Shown here: piece after piece, positions 24,133 through 32,681 of the stretch
Layout of the letters: the number at the start of each line of letters is the position of its first letter
Numbering within the stretch: the first letter of the stretch is position 1
Assembly (NCBI GenBank): GCA_020435995.1
Contig: JAGQYO010000006.1
Location: forward strand, 66,105-103,254
Direction: 5' to 3'
DNA from: Flavobacteriales bacterium
GTDB lineage: Bacteria; Bacteroidota; Bacteroidia; Flavobacteriales_G; Salibacteraceae
Length of the DNA: 37,150 nt
Position numbers and translations under genes: made by a program
Notes under the pieces: model-generated
Databases searched by the model: none
What the model was told of the DNA's origin: nothing
The model's input: only the letters and a program-made list of their open reading frames with translations

Positions 24133-25566
24133 TTATTCCGCCGAATTTGGGTGATCGACTGAATTGCCTTTTTTGGTGAGCCAACCCCCGCCAAGTGCTT
24201 TATACAGGGCAATATAAGCTTGGTATAAATTCTTTTTTGCCCCTACATACCGGAGTTGTGCGTCAAAGGCTTGACGCTGCTGTTCCAAATATTCCAAATA
24301 GCTTGTTACTCCCTTGTCGTACCTGAGGGCTGATAGATTTTGCGCATTTATGGCCGCGATTACATGAGCTTCACGTGCTTCCATTTCCTTTCTATAAGTT
24401 TGAATAGAGATAAGTGCGTCATCAACTTCTTTAAATGCAACCAACAAGGTTTGTTCGTACTGCAGATTAGCTTGTTCGGCTTTTTTCCTTTCTATTTCTA
24501 CCCGTCTTTTGTTTCTTCCGAAATAAAATAAAGGGGCAGTTAACCCAGCTCCAACACTCCATCCCAACTGACCGCTTGTGACACCCATAAGGGCATTGGA
24601 TCCAACCCCTAACAAACCTGTTAAACTGATAGCTGGGTACCTCGCCGCTATGGCCGCGCCTATTCTAGCATTTTGGGCAACCGCCATTTGTTCGGCACGA
24701 AGTACATCTGGCCTACGGTAGAGTAGATCGGAGGGAATTCCAGCAGGAATTTCTGGAACAGGTTTTAAATTCGTTTGACTCACGGCAGTTTCAATGGCCC
24801 TCGGATTTGAGCCGATAAGTATGCTCAATAAATTTTCGGTTAATCCAATTTGCCGTTCGTAAACGGGAACCGCACTTTGTGCTATCGATTTTTGAATTTG
24901 CGCCTGATTGAGGTCAATTTCTGGTATAATGCCTTGATCGAAACGCTGCTGAATAACGGCCAATGAGCTGTCTCTCAAATTGAGCGTTTGAACCGATATT
25001 TCATGGCTTCTTCTGGCAGCCACCAGTTCGAAATACGTAGTAGTAATTTGATTAATTAGGGTAAGTTGAATGTTGTAATAGGCATATTGGTTCGATACGT
25101 ATTCGGCCCGAGAAGCCTCATTTAATCTGCGGTATTTCCCCCAAAAATCGAGCTCCCAATTTACTGTGCCATTGAGGTACCAACTTGTGTTGGCCGATGG
25201 CGTAATAAATCCTTGGAAATTGCCGTGTGAAAAACCTCCTGTGGCGTCGAATTTAGGCAGCATTTCTGTTTTTTGATTTTTGAAAGCTAACTCAGCAGCT
25301 TCAATCGACTTCAGGGCTGTTTGTGATTCTTTGTTGTTTTTTAGCCCTGTTTCAATTAATGAATCGAGTTGGGGGTTTTGAAATAATTCCCACCACCTTA
25401 ATCCGTTGGAATCTATGGTAGCTGTGTTGTTGCTAGCTTGAAGAATGCTGTCGTTGGAGAAACGAAACACTGAATCAATCTGAACTTCAATAGGTTCAAA
25501 GTTCTTTCCCATTTTGCAGGAAGTAGCACTTAACCCAACTAAAATGATTAAAACTATAACCCTCAT
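24133..25566 (-). CDS. Outer membrane efflux lipoprotein, NodT/OprM type
   Basis: The outer membrane channel of the tripartite RND pump, 477 residues. The N terminus is a lipoprotein signal (MRVIVLIILVGLSATSC) with the acylated cysteine at 17. The body has the two-fold repeat of the outer membrane factor family: long helices such as LTLINQITTTYFELVAAR and the family-typical IPSDLLYRRPDVLRAEQ (about 278-294), then ARIGAAIAARYPAISLTG. It forms a trimeric TolC-like conduit. Its ATG overlaps the stop of the pump gene by 4 nt, giving the order MFP, pump, outer membrane factor. Confidence 0.93.
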   Translation of the reverse strand: MRVIVLIILVGLSATSCKMGKNFEPIEVQIDSVFRFSNDSILQASNNTATIDSNGLRWWELFQNPQLDSLIETGLKNNKESQTALKSIEAAELAFKNQKTEMLPKFDATGGFSHGNFQGFITPSANTSWYLNGTVNWELDFWGKYRRLNEASRAEYVSNQYAYYNIQLTLINQITTTYFELVAARRSHEISVQTLNLRDSSLAVIQQRFDQGIIPEIDLNQAQIQKSIAQSAVPVYERQIGLTENLLSILIGSNPRAIETAVSQTNLKPVPEIPAGIPSDLLYRRPDVLRAEQMAVAQNARIGAAIAARYPAISLTGLLGVGSNALMGVTSGQLGWSVGAGLTAPLFYFGRNKRRVEIERKKAEQANLQYEQTLLVAFKEVDDALISIQTYRKEMEAREAHVIAAINAQNLSALRYDKGVTSYLEYLEQQRQAFDAQLRYVGAKKNLYQAYIALYKALGGGWLTKKGNSVDHPNSAE

Positions 25567-28500
25567 GATTCGGCCTCCAATTTAGCTTGCTCCAATCGAT
25601 CTCGCTTTTCTTCATAACCTCCCATTTTGCCAATCATAACATAGAGTAGGGGGTAAAGAAACACACCTAACAAGGTGGCTACAACCATTCCTCCAAGAAG
25701 CGTCATGCCCATTACTTTCCGAGATTCTGCACCTGTACCGCTGGCTACCAATAACGGAAAGATGCCGAATATAAATGAGAAGGCTGTCATTAAAATAGGT
25801 CGAAATCTTTCTCTCGCTGCTTTCAACGCAGCTTCTTTTAAACTCAAACCACCCTTGAATTCGTCGTTGGCATATTCTACAATCAAAATGGCATTTTTGG
25901 CGGCCATACCAATCAGCATCACAAAAGATACCTGTGCGAAAATATTGTTCTCGAATGTGGGACTGATTAACCTTGCAACCCACAAAAAGAGTAAAGCTCC
26001 AAAAATTGCGAATGGCGTTCCAAGCAATATACTAAAGGGCAAGGACCAACTTTCGTACTGAGCACTTAGAATTAAAAACACAAAGAGCAAGGAAAATACG
26101 AGAATAATACCTAGCGAACCAGACGACTGTTTTTCTTGATAAGACATAGCATTCCATGTAAAATCAATACCTGCAGCAAGTTCTGATTTGGCGACCTCTT
26201 CCAACGCATTTAGAGCATCTGCTGAAGTATAGCCATCGGCGGGTGTGCCAGTAACTTCAACCGACCTGTAAAGGTTAAACCGATTGGTGTAGTCTGGGCC
26301 CGAAATAGGCCTAACCGTTACTATGGTGGCCAATGGCACCATATCTCCCTTGTTGTTTTTTACAAAAAAATTGGAAATGCCCGACTCATCCACCCGATAC
26401 TGGGGTTCGGCCTGTATGTAGGTTTTGTAAAGTCTTCCGAAACGTGTGAAATCGTTGACATAACTTCCCCCCAGAAAGGCCCCAATCGTTTTGTAGAGGT
26501 CATTTAAGGAAACGCCCAGTTTTAATGCCTTTTCTTTGTCAATGTCTAAGTATCTCTGAGGGGAATTTGCCTGAAAGGTTGTGTAGGCCATTCCAATTTC
26601 AGGGCGAGCATTAGCCGCGGCTATGAATTGATTGGCTTGTTGAGATAAAAATTCAATATTGCCACCAGTTTTGTCTTGAATGATGATGCTAAATCCGGCG
26701 CCGTTTCCAAGTCCTGGAATGGCTGGTGGACCAAATGCAATGACCTGAGCCCCTTTAATTTTAGCCCTAAACTTTTGATTGATCTCGGCAATGATTTCCT
26801 TGGCTGTTTTGTCTCTGTCGTCCCAATCTTCAAGGGTAATAAACATAAAACCAACACTAGGTGTTTTACTTCCATCTGCCAGCATGTTAAATCCAGCTGC
26901 ATTGGTCACATATTTTACTTCGGGAATTTCCAATAGAAGGTCTTCTACCTGGGTGGCAATTTCATTGGTTCTTTGAAGGGAAGAAGCTGGAGGCAATTGA
27001 ATATTGGTATAGATATAACCCATATCTTCTTCGGGAATAAAACCTCCGGGAACCATCTTGCCAAACACACCAGCGAAAACCGAGAAAATGGCAATATAGA
27101 GTACACCTCGATACACTTTTCGAGTAAGCAATTCCGTTGTGCTCATGTACTTATCGGTTGATTTACCGAGCCATTTATTAAATCCGCCAAAGAATTTTCC
27201 CAATGCACCACCTATGGGTTTAGGGGGTTTGAGCAAAAGGCTGCACAGCGCGGGACTCAACGATAGCGCATTAACTGATGAAACCAATACCGAAAGCGCA
27301 ATGGTTATGGCAAATTGCTGGTACAATTTACCGGTAATACCGGCCATACCTGCAACTGGGATAAAAACGGCAGCTAAAACTAAGGTAGTTGCAATTACGG
27401 GAGCTGTAACTTTTCTCATGGCATCGCTGGTAGCTTCTTTGGCGTTCATGCCGTTTGCCATGTTTACTTGTACTGCCTCAACCACTACAATGGCGTCGTC
27501 CACCACAATGCCGATAGCGAGCACAAGGCCCAATAATGACAATACATTGATGGTAAAGCCAAGCATTGGAAAGAAAATAAATGCACCTACTATAGAAACT
27601 GGAATGGCTAGGCAGGGTATGAGCGTTGCACGCCAGTCTTGGATAAACATAAACACCACCAAAATAACAAGTACAAGAGCCTCTAAAAGGGTAATGATGA
27701 TATCCCGAATACCTGCCGTAATAGGTAGTGTAGAATCCAAAGATACTGTGTATTCAACACTTTCAGGGAAGCTCTCAGCCAGACGGTTCATTTCCTTTTT
27801 TACGTCTTCGGCAAGTTGCACTGCGTTAGAACCTGGAGCTTGATAGATGCCAATTACTGCCCCTGTTTTTTTGTTGAGCCGTGTTATCATATCGTACGAT
27901 TCAACTCCCAAATTGATGGTGGCCACATCTTTTAATTTTACATGAGATCCGTCGTCCTTGGTTCTGATAACAATTTCGCCAAATGCTTCAGGCGAATTGA
28001 AACGCTCTGGCAGGCGCACGGTGTAGGTAAATTCAGTACCAGGAGGGGCTGGTTCTCCTCCGAATTTTCCACCTGGAACAATCACATTCTGTTCGTTTAT
28101 GGCACCCATAATCTCCGGAACGGTCATGTTAAGTTGTGAAAGGCGATCAGGTTTTACCCAAATTCGCATGGAGTAATTGGACGCGCCAATGACATCGACT
28201 CTACCTACGCCTTTTAACCGCGAAAGTGGATCCTTAATATTTATGAGGGAATAGTTACCCAAAAAATCTTGATCGTATCTGCCATCTGAAGTTAAACTGA
28301 CAAGCATTAAAATATTGGGCAATGATTTTTGGGTGGTTACACCATACTTCGTTACATCGGAAGGTAGTTTGGCACTTGCTGCCGAAACTCGGTTTTGGGC
28401 TAATACCGTGTTCATGTCGGGATCAGTTCCTACTTCAAAACTTATATTTAAAATCATTGAACCGTCATTGGAGTTTGTCGACTTCATGTAAATCATGTTG

Positions 28501-28730
28501 TCAACTCCGTTCACTTCTTGTTCAATAGGAGTGGCTACAGATTCCTCAACATTAGCCGCACTTGCACCAGTATAAGTTCCACGAACCATAACCACAGGTG
28601 GAGTTAAGTTGGGGTATTGTTCGATGGGAAGGCTTAGCATCGATACGGTACCTACTATAACCACCACAATGGCAATTACAAGGGCCACGATGGGTCGATT
28701 GACAAAAAAATTGTCTTTGGGTTTAGCCAT
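25563..28730 (-). CDS. RND efflux pump, HAE1 family (AcrB/MexB-like)
   Basis: A 1055-residue inner membrane proton/drug antiporter of the hydrophobe/amphiphile efflux (HAE1) family. It starts MAKPKDNFFVNRPIVALVIA, the usual first helix, and carries the TM4 proton-relay aspartates D411 and D412 in IGIVVDDAIVVVEA and the TM10 lysine in MIGMAAKNAILIVEYAN. Two large periplasmic porter/docking regions separate the expected 12 helices. Length matches AcrB (1049) and MexB (1046). Substrates are predicted to be hydrophobic or amphiphilic compounds such as dyes, detergents, bile salts or antibiotics, but specificity cannot be read. It is co-transcribed with the adaptor (1-nt overlap) and the outer membrane factor. 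Confidence 0.96.
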   Translation of the reverse strand: MAKPKDNFFVNRPIVALVIAIVVVIVGTVSMLSLPIEQYPNLTPPVVMVRGTYTGASAANVEESVATPIEQEVNGVDNMIYMKSTNSNDGSMILNISFEVGTDPDMNTVLAQNRVSAASAKLPSDVTKYGVTTQKSLPNILMLVSLTSDGRYDQDFLGNYSLINIKDPLSRLKGVGRVDVIGASNYSMRIWVKPDRLSQLNMTVPEIMGAINEQNVIVPGGKFGGEPAPPGTEFTYTVRLPERFNSPEAFGEIVIRTKDDGSHVKLKDVATINLGVESYDMITRLNKKTGAVIGIYQAPGSNAVQLAEDVKKEMNRLAESFPESVEYTVSLDSTLPITAGIRDIIITLLEALVLVILVVFMFIQDWRATLIPCLAIPVSIVGAFIFFPMLGFTINVLSLLGLVLAIGIVVDDAIVVVEAVQVNMANGMNAKEATSDAMRKVTAPVIATTLVLAAVFIPVAGMAGITGKLYQQFAITIALSVLVSSVNALSLSPALCSLLLKPPKPIGGALGKFFGGFNKWLGKSTDKYMSTTELLTRKVYRGVLYIAIFSVFAGVFGKMVPGGFIPEEDMGYIYTNIQLPPASSLQRTNEIATQVEDLLLEIPEVKYVTNAAGFNMLADGSKTPSVGFMFITLEDWDDRDKTAKEIIAEINQKFRAKIKGAQVIAFGPPAIPGLGNGAGFSIIIQDKTGGNIEFLSQQANQFIAAANARPEIGMAYTTFQANSPQRYLDIDKEKALKLGVSLNDLYKTIGAFLGGSYVNDFTRFGRLYKTYIQAEPQYRVDESGISNFFVKNNKGDMVPLATIVTVRPISGPDYTNRFNLYRSVEVTGTPADGYTSADALNALEEVAKSELAAGIDFTWNAMSYQEKQSSGSLGIILVFSLLFVFLILSAQYESWSLPFSILLGTPFAIFGALLFLWVARLISPTFENNIFAQVSFVMLIGMAAKNAILIVEYANDEFKGGLSLKEAALKAARERFRPILMTAFSFIFGIFPLLVASGTGAESRKVMGMTLLGGMVVATLLGVFLYPLLYVMIGKMGGYEEKRDRLEQAKLEAES

Positions 28731-29884
28731 TACAGTGATTTGCTTTCAAATGAAACGAGCGTAGGTTCTACCACACTGCCGCTGCGCATTCCTGCCGAAC
28801 CAGACAATATGATTTTATCGGATTTGGTGAGTCCAGACTCAACTATTCTTAAGTCGCCAAACTTGCTGCCAATGGTTATTTGCTTGGCCACCACTTTGTT
28901 GCTATCACCTAGGGTAAATATGGAATAACTGCCCTGTAGTTCTACCAAACATCGCTCTGGTACCAGCAAAGCGCCTATGGCTGATTCAAATAACACCCTT
29001 ACTTTGGCGTACTGTCCAGGTCGGAGCAGCCCTGTCGGATTGGGAAACGAAGATTGAACCAACATAGAGCCTGTTGAGGCATCTACTTCTCTATTTATAA
29101 AATCTACTTTGCCTTTAAATTCGTGTTTTGTACCATCCGATAAAATCAATTCTAAGTTGTTGCGGTTGCTATTGGGCTCACCAGTCTTAGCGCCAGACTT
29201 TCCTAGAAACTCTCGGGCAATTAGCAAATACTGGGATTCTGTGAGAAAAAAGTTGACCCTTACATCGCTCACATCAGAAACTGTATTGAGAATTACTGGA
29301 TTGGGTTCTTTTCCTACAAATTCACCTACTTTGGCCAGGGTTTTACCAATTAAACCGTCACTCGGCGAAACGATTTTACAATAGCCCAGATTTATTTCGG
29401 ACATGGTAACATTAGCTTGCGCTGCTTCTACTGCGGAGACTGCTGCTTCAGCTTGAGCTTTTGTTGCATCATAATCGCTTTGGCTAACCGCCCTCGTTTT
29501 TATGAGTTCTTCATATCTCACAAGTTCATTTTTGGAACGGGTCATTTCGGTTTTTGATTCCGCTAACCTACTTTTTTGCTCTGCTACTTCCGCTAAATAG
29601 GGCTGAGGATCAATAGAATATAAAAGCTGACCCTTGGTTACGCTTCGGCCTTCAGTAAAATGTATTCCCTCCAAAAAGCCATGTACCCTTGCTCGAATAG
29701 GAATGTCAACCATGCCATATACTTGCCCCACAAAGTCTTCATAAATAGGTACATCAGTGGTGATTACATCTATAACCTCAACTTTAGGGGTGGCTGCCTC
29801 CTTGGGCGCCTCTGATTTACAAGCCAAAAAAGGTTGCGTGAGGACCAACATTAGGAAAATATTGAAAAGAATAGGGCTTTTCAT
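28730..29884 (-). CDS. RND efflux membrane fusion protein (AcrA/MexA-like lipoprotein)
   Basis: The periplasmic adaptor linking pump and outer membrane channel, 384 residues. A lipoprotein signal (MKSPILFNIFLMLVLTQPFLAC) puts the lipid-modified cysteine at 22. A lipoyl-like domain (IPIRARVHGFLEGIHFTEGR, 61-80, with QLLYSIDPQPYLAEV) is split by a coiled-coil hairpin (about 100-165, KSRLAESKTEMTRSKNELVR), then beta-barrel and membrane-proximal domains including LRPGQYAKVRVLFE. First gene of the operon, with a candidate -7 box 21 nt before the ATG and a palindrome further upstream. No regulator gene is adjacent, unlike many such operons. Confidence 0.94.
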   Translation of the reverse strand: MKSPILFNIFLMLVLTQPFLACKSEAPKEAATPKVEVIDVITTDVPIYEDFVGQVYGMVDIPIRARVHGFLEGIHFTEGRSVTKGQLLYSIDPQPYLAEVAEQKSRLAESKTEMTRSKNELVRYEELIKTRAVSQSDYDATKAQAEAAVSAVEAAQANVTMSEINLGYCKIVSPSDGLIGKTLAKVGEFVGKEPNPVILNTVSDVSDVRVNFFLTESQYLLIAREFLGKSGAKTGEPNSNRNNLELILSDGTKHEFKGKVDFINREVDASTGSMLVQSSFPNPTGLLRPGQYAKVRVLFESAIGALLVPERCLVELQGSYSIFTLGDSNKVVAKQITIGSKFGDLRIVESGLTKSDKIILSGSAGMRSGSVVEPTLVSFESKSL

Positions 29885-29905
29885 TGGGTTTCAATTTTGA
29901 GGGGC

Positions 29906-29913
29906 CAAAACTA
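29906..29913 (-). promoter_or_regulatory. Candidate -7 box TAGTTTTG for the efflux operon
   Basis: Exact TANNTTTG match on the minus strand, followed by GCCCCT, ending 21 nt before the ATG of the membrane fusion protein at 29884. No -33 element is obvious. Confidence 0.5.
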
Positions 29914-29942
29914 ACAAACTCACGAGATTTTGATGTCCGGAT

Positions 29943-29957
29943 CGATTCTTAGAATCG
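29943..29957. promoter_or_regulatory. Perfect 15-nt palindrome, candidate operator of the efflux operon
   Basis: The sequence CGATTCTTAGAATCG has two 7-nt arms that are exact reverse complements around one central T. It lies 58 nt upstream of the first efflux gene and about 30 nt upstream of the candidate -7 box, a position that suits an activator or repressor dimer. No cognate regulator gene is in the window. Confidence 0.45.
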
Positions 29958-30181
29958 GGGTAGATTATTTGACCAAAAAGGATATCTAGTTGAATCATAA
30001 GGGAAACCAACGGTAGCTTTACAAACCATCACGCGTGCTTGCTAAATTCAACAAACAATTGCCTTTTAAGTGTATTAGTTTTTCCTTATTTTTAGAACAA
30101 TGCTATGAGAAATTTAGCCTTAAGTAATTTGAATTATCTTGGAGCATTCAATTGTGAGGCTTAGAAGTACGATTCAATTTC

Positions 30182-30210
30182 AAATATTCGTTTGTAAGAA
30201 TTGAATATTT
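30182..30210. repeat. Inverted repeat AAATATTC / GAATATTT
   Basis: Two exact 8-nt arms (30182-30189 and 30203-30210) separated by 13 nt lie 26 nt upstream of the -7 box of the stress-type gene, so they overlap the -33 region. They could be an operator, but the AT-rich arms make chance occurrence plausible. Confidence 0.3.
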
Positions 30211-30235
30211 AAAGCTGTTTTGTCTGCCTAGTTTT

Positions 30236-30243
30236 TAATTTTG
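30236..30243 (+). promoter_or_regulatory. Candidate -7 box TAATTTTG for the stress-type gene
   Basis: Exact TANNTTTG match followed by CCTCCT, 33 nt before the ATG at 30277. A TTTG lies 13 nt upstream, which is shorter than the expected -33 spacing. Confidence 0.45.
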
Positions 30244-30276
30244 CCTCCTCATTTTAGCTGATAAAATTGTTTGGTT

Positions 30277-30777
30277 ATGAAAAAATCTGTAGTTGCAGTT
30301 TATGAATCTCATGAAAAGGCCATTAGAGCCGTAACTCATCTTATTAAAAACGATATTCCAGAATCGCACCTTTCAATTGTAGGGCATGGTGATATAGTTG
30401 AAGATCATATTCACATTGTTGAAGTCAAGAATTTTAAACTGATGCCTGGTTTTGTGGGCGCTGGAGTAGGTGGTGTTTTAGGATTTGTTGCTGGTGCTGC
30501 AGATGTACCCATTCCAGGAGTTGCTTTTTTGACTGAGGCTGGGGGCTTGCCTGGGCTATTGGGTGGAATAGCAGTGGGAATAGCGGTTGGTGCTTTAATT
30601 TCAATAGCGGTTTCGTTGGCATACCGAAAAGATGATTTGGTTTTGTTTAAAAAACACGTAGAAAAAGGAAAGTATCTGGTTGTTGTGAATGGCGAAAACG
30701 ATGAAATTGATAAATCGCGAAAGCTGCTTCACACCGAAAACGAACACCTTGAAATACATGATATTTTAGTGAAGTAA
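30277..30777 (+). CDS. General stress protein-like, glycine-zipper membrane protein
   Basis: A 166-residue protein starting MKKSVVAVYESHEKAIRAV at the ATG at 30277 (a TTG two codons earlier is unlikely). The first 50 residues resemble the YflT/general stress protein 17M-type alpha/beta domain (VVAVYESHEKAIRAVTHLIK). A long Gly/Ala-rich hydrophobic stretch at 57-116 (GAGVGGVLGFVAGAAD, LLGGIAVGIAVGALISIAVS) would form two membrane hairpin helices. The end, YLVVVNGENDEIDKSRKLL, is again alpha/beta. Such proteins are often induced by stress in other bacteria; no mechanism is known to me. It is monocistronic: own promoter and a clear terminator 22 nt after its stop. Confidence 0.8.
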   Translation: MKKSVVAVYESHEKAIRAVTHLIKNDIPESHLSIVGHGDIVEDHIHIVEVKNFKLMPGFVGAGVGGVLGFVAGAADVPIPGVAFLTEAGGLPGLLGGIAVGIAVGALISIAVSLAYRKDDLVLFKKHVEKGKYLVVVNGENDEIDKSRKLLHTENEHLEIHDILVK

Positions 30778-30799
30778 TTTTCATAAATAAAAAATAGAG

Positions 30800-30825
30800 A
30801 GGCCACTAAAAGTGGCCTTTTTTGT
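30800..30825 (+). terminator. Intrinsic terminator after the stress-type gene
   Basis: Arms AGGCCAC (30800-30806) and GTGGCCT (30812-30818) pair perfectly around a 5-nt loop and are followed by a run of T. The stem is GC-rich in an AT-rich setting. Confidence 0.9.
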
Positions 30826-30895
30826 TTAAGCCTTTTGGTTAGGTATTGCTATGTGAGTTTTTTTGACTTCAACCGCACTTCTTACACATTTCATT

Positions 30896-30903
30896 TAATT
30901 TCG
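30896..30903 (+). promoter_or_regulatory. Weak candidate -7 box TAATTTCG for the sulfite oxidase operon
   Basis: Matches TANNTTTG at all but one position and ends 17 nt before the ATG at 30921, a spacing like that of the exact boxes. The same TTCG variant (TACCTTCG, 35646-35653) lies upstream of the minus-strand M28 peptidase gene. Confidence 0.3.
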
Positions 30904-30920
30904 GATTTTAATGTGGCGTT

Positions 30921-32201
30921 ATGCGTGAAAAAGGAGAGGATTCAGTTGATAGGCGTTTAAAATCAGGGTCATCTGGACATTCTAGAAGAGGTTTTATTCA
31001 AAAAACGGCATTAGCTACTTTTGGGGCGCTGCTTGGGACTCCTGTTGTTTTTGGACGTTTTTTGCCAAAGGGAATAATTCCAATAGGCCTTGATTTTTTG
31101 GGTGACCCTCTTGTTATTTCTGGGAAACACAAAGAATTACTTATTCTCAACGATCGACCTATTAATGCAGAGACTCCCCCTCATTTGTTAGATGATTTAG
31201 TTACCCCCGCAGATAAATTATTTGTGAGAAATAATGGAAATCCACCCCATTCGATTGACGAAGAAATTTGGACCTTAACTGTTGATGGAGAATCGGTGAA
31301 GACGCCTAAAACCTACACCTTGGCAGAGTTAAAATCGAGATTTGAAGAGGTAACTTATCAATTGACCATTGAGTGTGGAGGGAACGGACGATCGGAATTT
31401 AATCCACCAGCAAAAGGTAATCAATGGGGGAATGGAGCTGTTGGTTGCCCTTCTTGGACAGGAGTTAAATTAAAAGACGTATTAAATGATGTCGGCATCA
31501 AGGAAAATGCGGTTTATGTGGGCTACTATGGAGTAGATACACATTTGAGTGGAGATACTTCAAAAGTGGTGATAAGCCGAGGCGTTCCTATAAAAAAGGC
31601 GATGGAGAATGAAAGCATAATAGCTTGGAAAATGAATGGCGAAAACATTCCTAATCTCCACGGTTTTCCACTCAGGGTGGTTTTTGGGGGTTGGCCCGCC
31701 TCAACTTCTGGTAAGTGGCTCACAAGGTTATCCGTTAGAAACAAAGAACACGATGGGCCAAAAATGGGCGGACAATCGTATCGAGTGCCGTGCAAACCTG
31801 TGGCTCCTGGATCGGAAGTACCTGATAACGAAATGTGTATTGTGGAAAGTATGCCTGTAAAATCGCTGATTACTTATCCAAAAACTGGTGGAATCTTGAA
31901 ATCGAGGAGGTCCTTAGAAGTAAGGGGTCATGCTTGGGCTGGCGATGTTGAGGTTGCAGTTATGCATGTCTCCATTGATTTTGGTCAAACTTGGCAAAAA
32001 GCCGCCTTAGAAAAACCAGTGAACCGTCTAGCATGGCAGCACTGGAGTACCACTGTAAATTTTCCAGAATCAGGCTATTATGAGGTTTGGGCAAAGGCCA
32101 CAGATGCTACGGGAAAAGCTCAGCCAATGGTTGTTCCCGATTGGAATCCAAAAGGATATTTAAATAATGCTTGCCACCGAATTGCTATCAAAGTGCTTTA
32201 A
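30921..32201 (+). CDS. Tat-exported molybdopterin sulfite oxidase/dehydrogenase (SorA-like)
   Basis: A 426-residue periplasmic molybdoenzyme of the sulfite oxidase family. The N terminus has a twin-arginine signal (SRRGFIQKTALATFGALLG, R22-R23), fitting export after cofactor insertion. The molybdenum-ligand cysteine is C152 in IECGGNGRSEF. The oxidoreductase domain (about 90-290) includes HGFPLRVVFGGWPAS and is followed by the Mo-cofactor dimerisation domain (about 300-426) with MHVSIDFGQTWQKA and WNPKGYLNNACHRI. It should oxidise sulfite to sulfate and pass electrons to the cytochrome c encoded 3 nt downstream, as in SorAB. Sulfite is the likely substrate, but related family members act on other compounds. 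No molybdopterin synthesis genes are nearby. Confidence 0.9.
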   Translation: MREKGEDSVDRRLKSGSSGHSRRGFIQKTALATFGALLGTPVVFGRFLPKGIIPIGLDFLGDPLVISGKHKELLILNDRPINAETPPHLLDDLVTPADKLFVRNNGNPPHSIDEEIWTLTVDGESVKTPKTYTLAELKSRFEEVTYQLTIECGGNGRSEFNPPAKGNQWGNGAVGCPSWTGVKLKDVLNDVGIKENAVYVGYYGVDTHLSGDTSKVVISRGVPIKKAMENESIIAWKMNGENIPNLHGFPLRVVFGGWPASTSGKWLTRLSVRNKEHDGPKMGGQSYRVPCKPVAPGSEVPDNEMCIVESMPVKSLITYPKTGGILKSRRSLEVRGHAWAGDVEVAVMHVSIDFGQTWQKAALEKPVNRLAWQHWSTTVNFPESGYYEVWAKATDATGKAQPMVVPDWNPKGYLNNACHRIAIKVL

Positions 32202-32204
32202 AAT

Positions 32205-32681
32205 ATGGAGAAGAAAAGTCCATTTGAATTAGCAAAGCTTCAAAAGAAATTAAGTTTATTAAGTGCTACCGTATTTCTACTTAGTGTTTTGGTGATTGTG
32301 GGGGCTTTTATATGCCATTTCAATTGGTGGCAGCCCGCAATTTCTGAGGAGATTGCTTTAGTGCAAGGTGAGGAAGCCAAGAAAAATGAATGGGACGTCG
32401 CAAATGGTATTCATTTGTCTACGGGATTGATTGCAGAGGGTGATTTTATGGCGGTAGCTAATAATTGTTTGGGTTGTCACTCGGCAAAACTGGTTACCCA
32501 AAATCGGATGAGCAAGGAAGCTTGGAAAAACACAATAAAGTGGATGCAAGAATCTCAAAACTTGTGGGATTTGGGAGATGATGAACCTAAAATATTGGCC
32601 TATTTGTCCACTTATTACGCGCCCAAAAACACGGGGCGAAGAAAACCGCTTGAAATTACTGAGTGGCATACGATTGAATAG
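32205..32681 (+). CDS. Membrane-anchored monoheme cytochrome c (SorB-like)
   Basis: A 158-residue protein with an N-terminal transmembrane helix (about 16-38, LSLLSATVFLLSVLVIVGAF) and a single heme-binding CLGCH (C88-C91-H92). M114 in IKWMQES is a candidate distal ligand, and the end, PLEITEWHTIE, is compact. It is predicted to face the periplasm and to accept electrons from the sulfite oxidase encoded 3 nt upstream, passing them to the respiratory chain. In soluble SorAB the cytochrome subunit is free; here the anchor keeps it at the membrane. The next gene follows after 197 nt. Confidence 0.88.
   Translation: MEKKSPFELAKLQKKLSLLSATVFLLSVLVIVGAFICHFNWWQPAISEEIALVQGEEAKKNEWDVANGIHLSTGLIAEGDFMAVANNCLGCHSAKLVTQNRMSKEAWKNTIKWMQESQNLWDLGDDEPKILAYLSTYYAPKNTGRRKPLEITEWHTIE

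Larger units (their letters stand above)
29885..30276. other. Divergent intergenic region between efflux operon and stress-type gene
   Basis: The longest gap in the window, about 390 nt and very AT-rich. It holds candidate -7 boxes for both flanking genes (29906-29913 minus, 30236-30243 plus), a perfect 15-nt palindrome (29943-29957) and an 8-bp inverted repeat (30182-30210). The middle part (about 29960-30180) contains no open frame or RNA structure that I can support. Confidence 0.7.

Noticed and set aside
27139-27843. A 234-codon plus-strand open frame inside the RND pump gene
   Set aside because: It is antisense to well-conserved pump sequence including the TM4 aspartates and has no recognisable domain.
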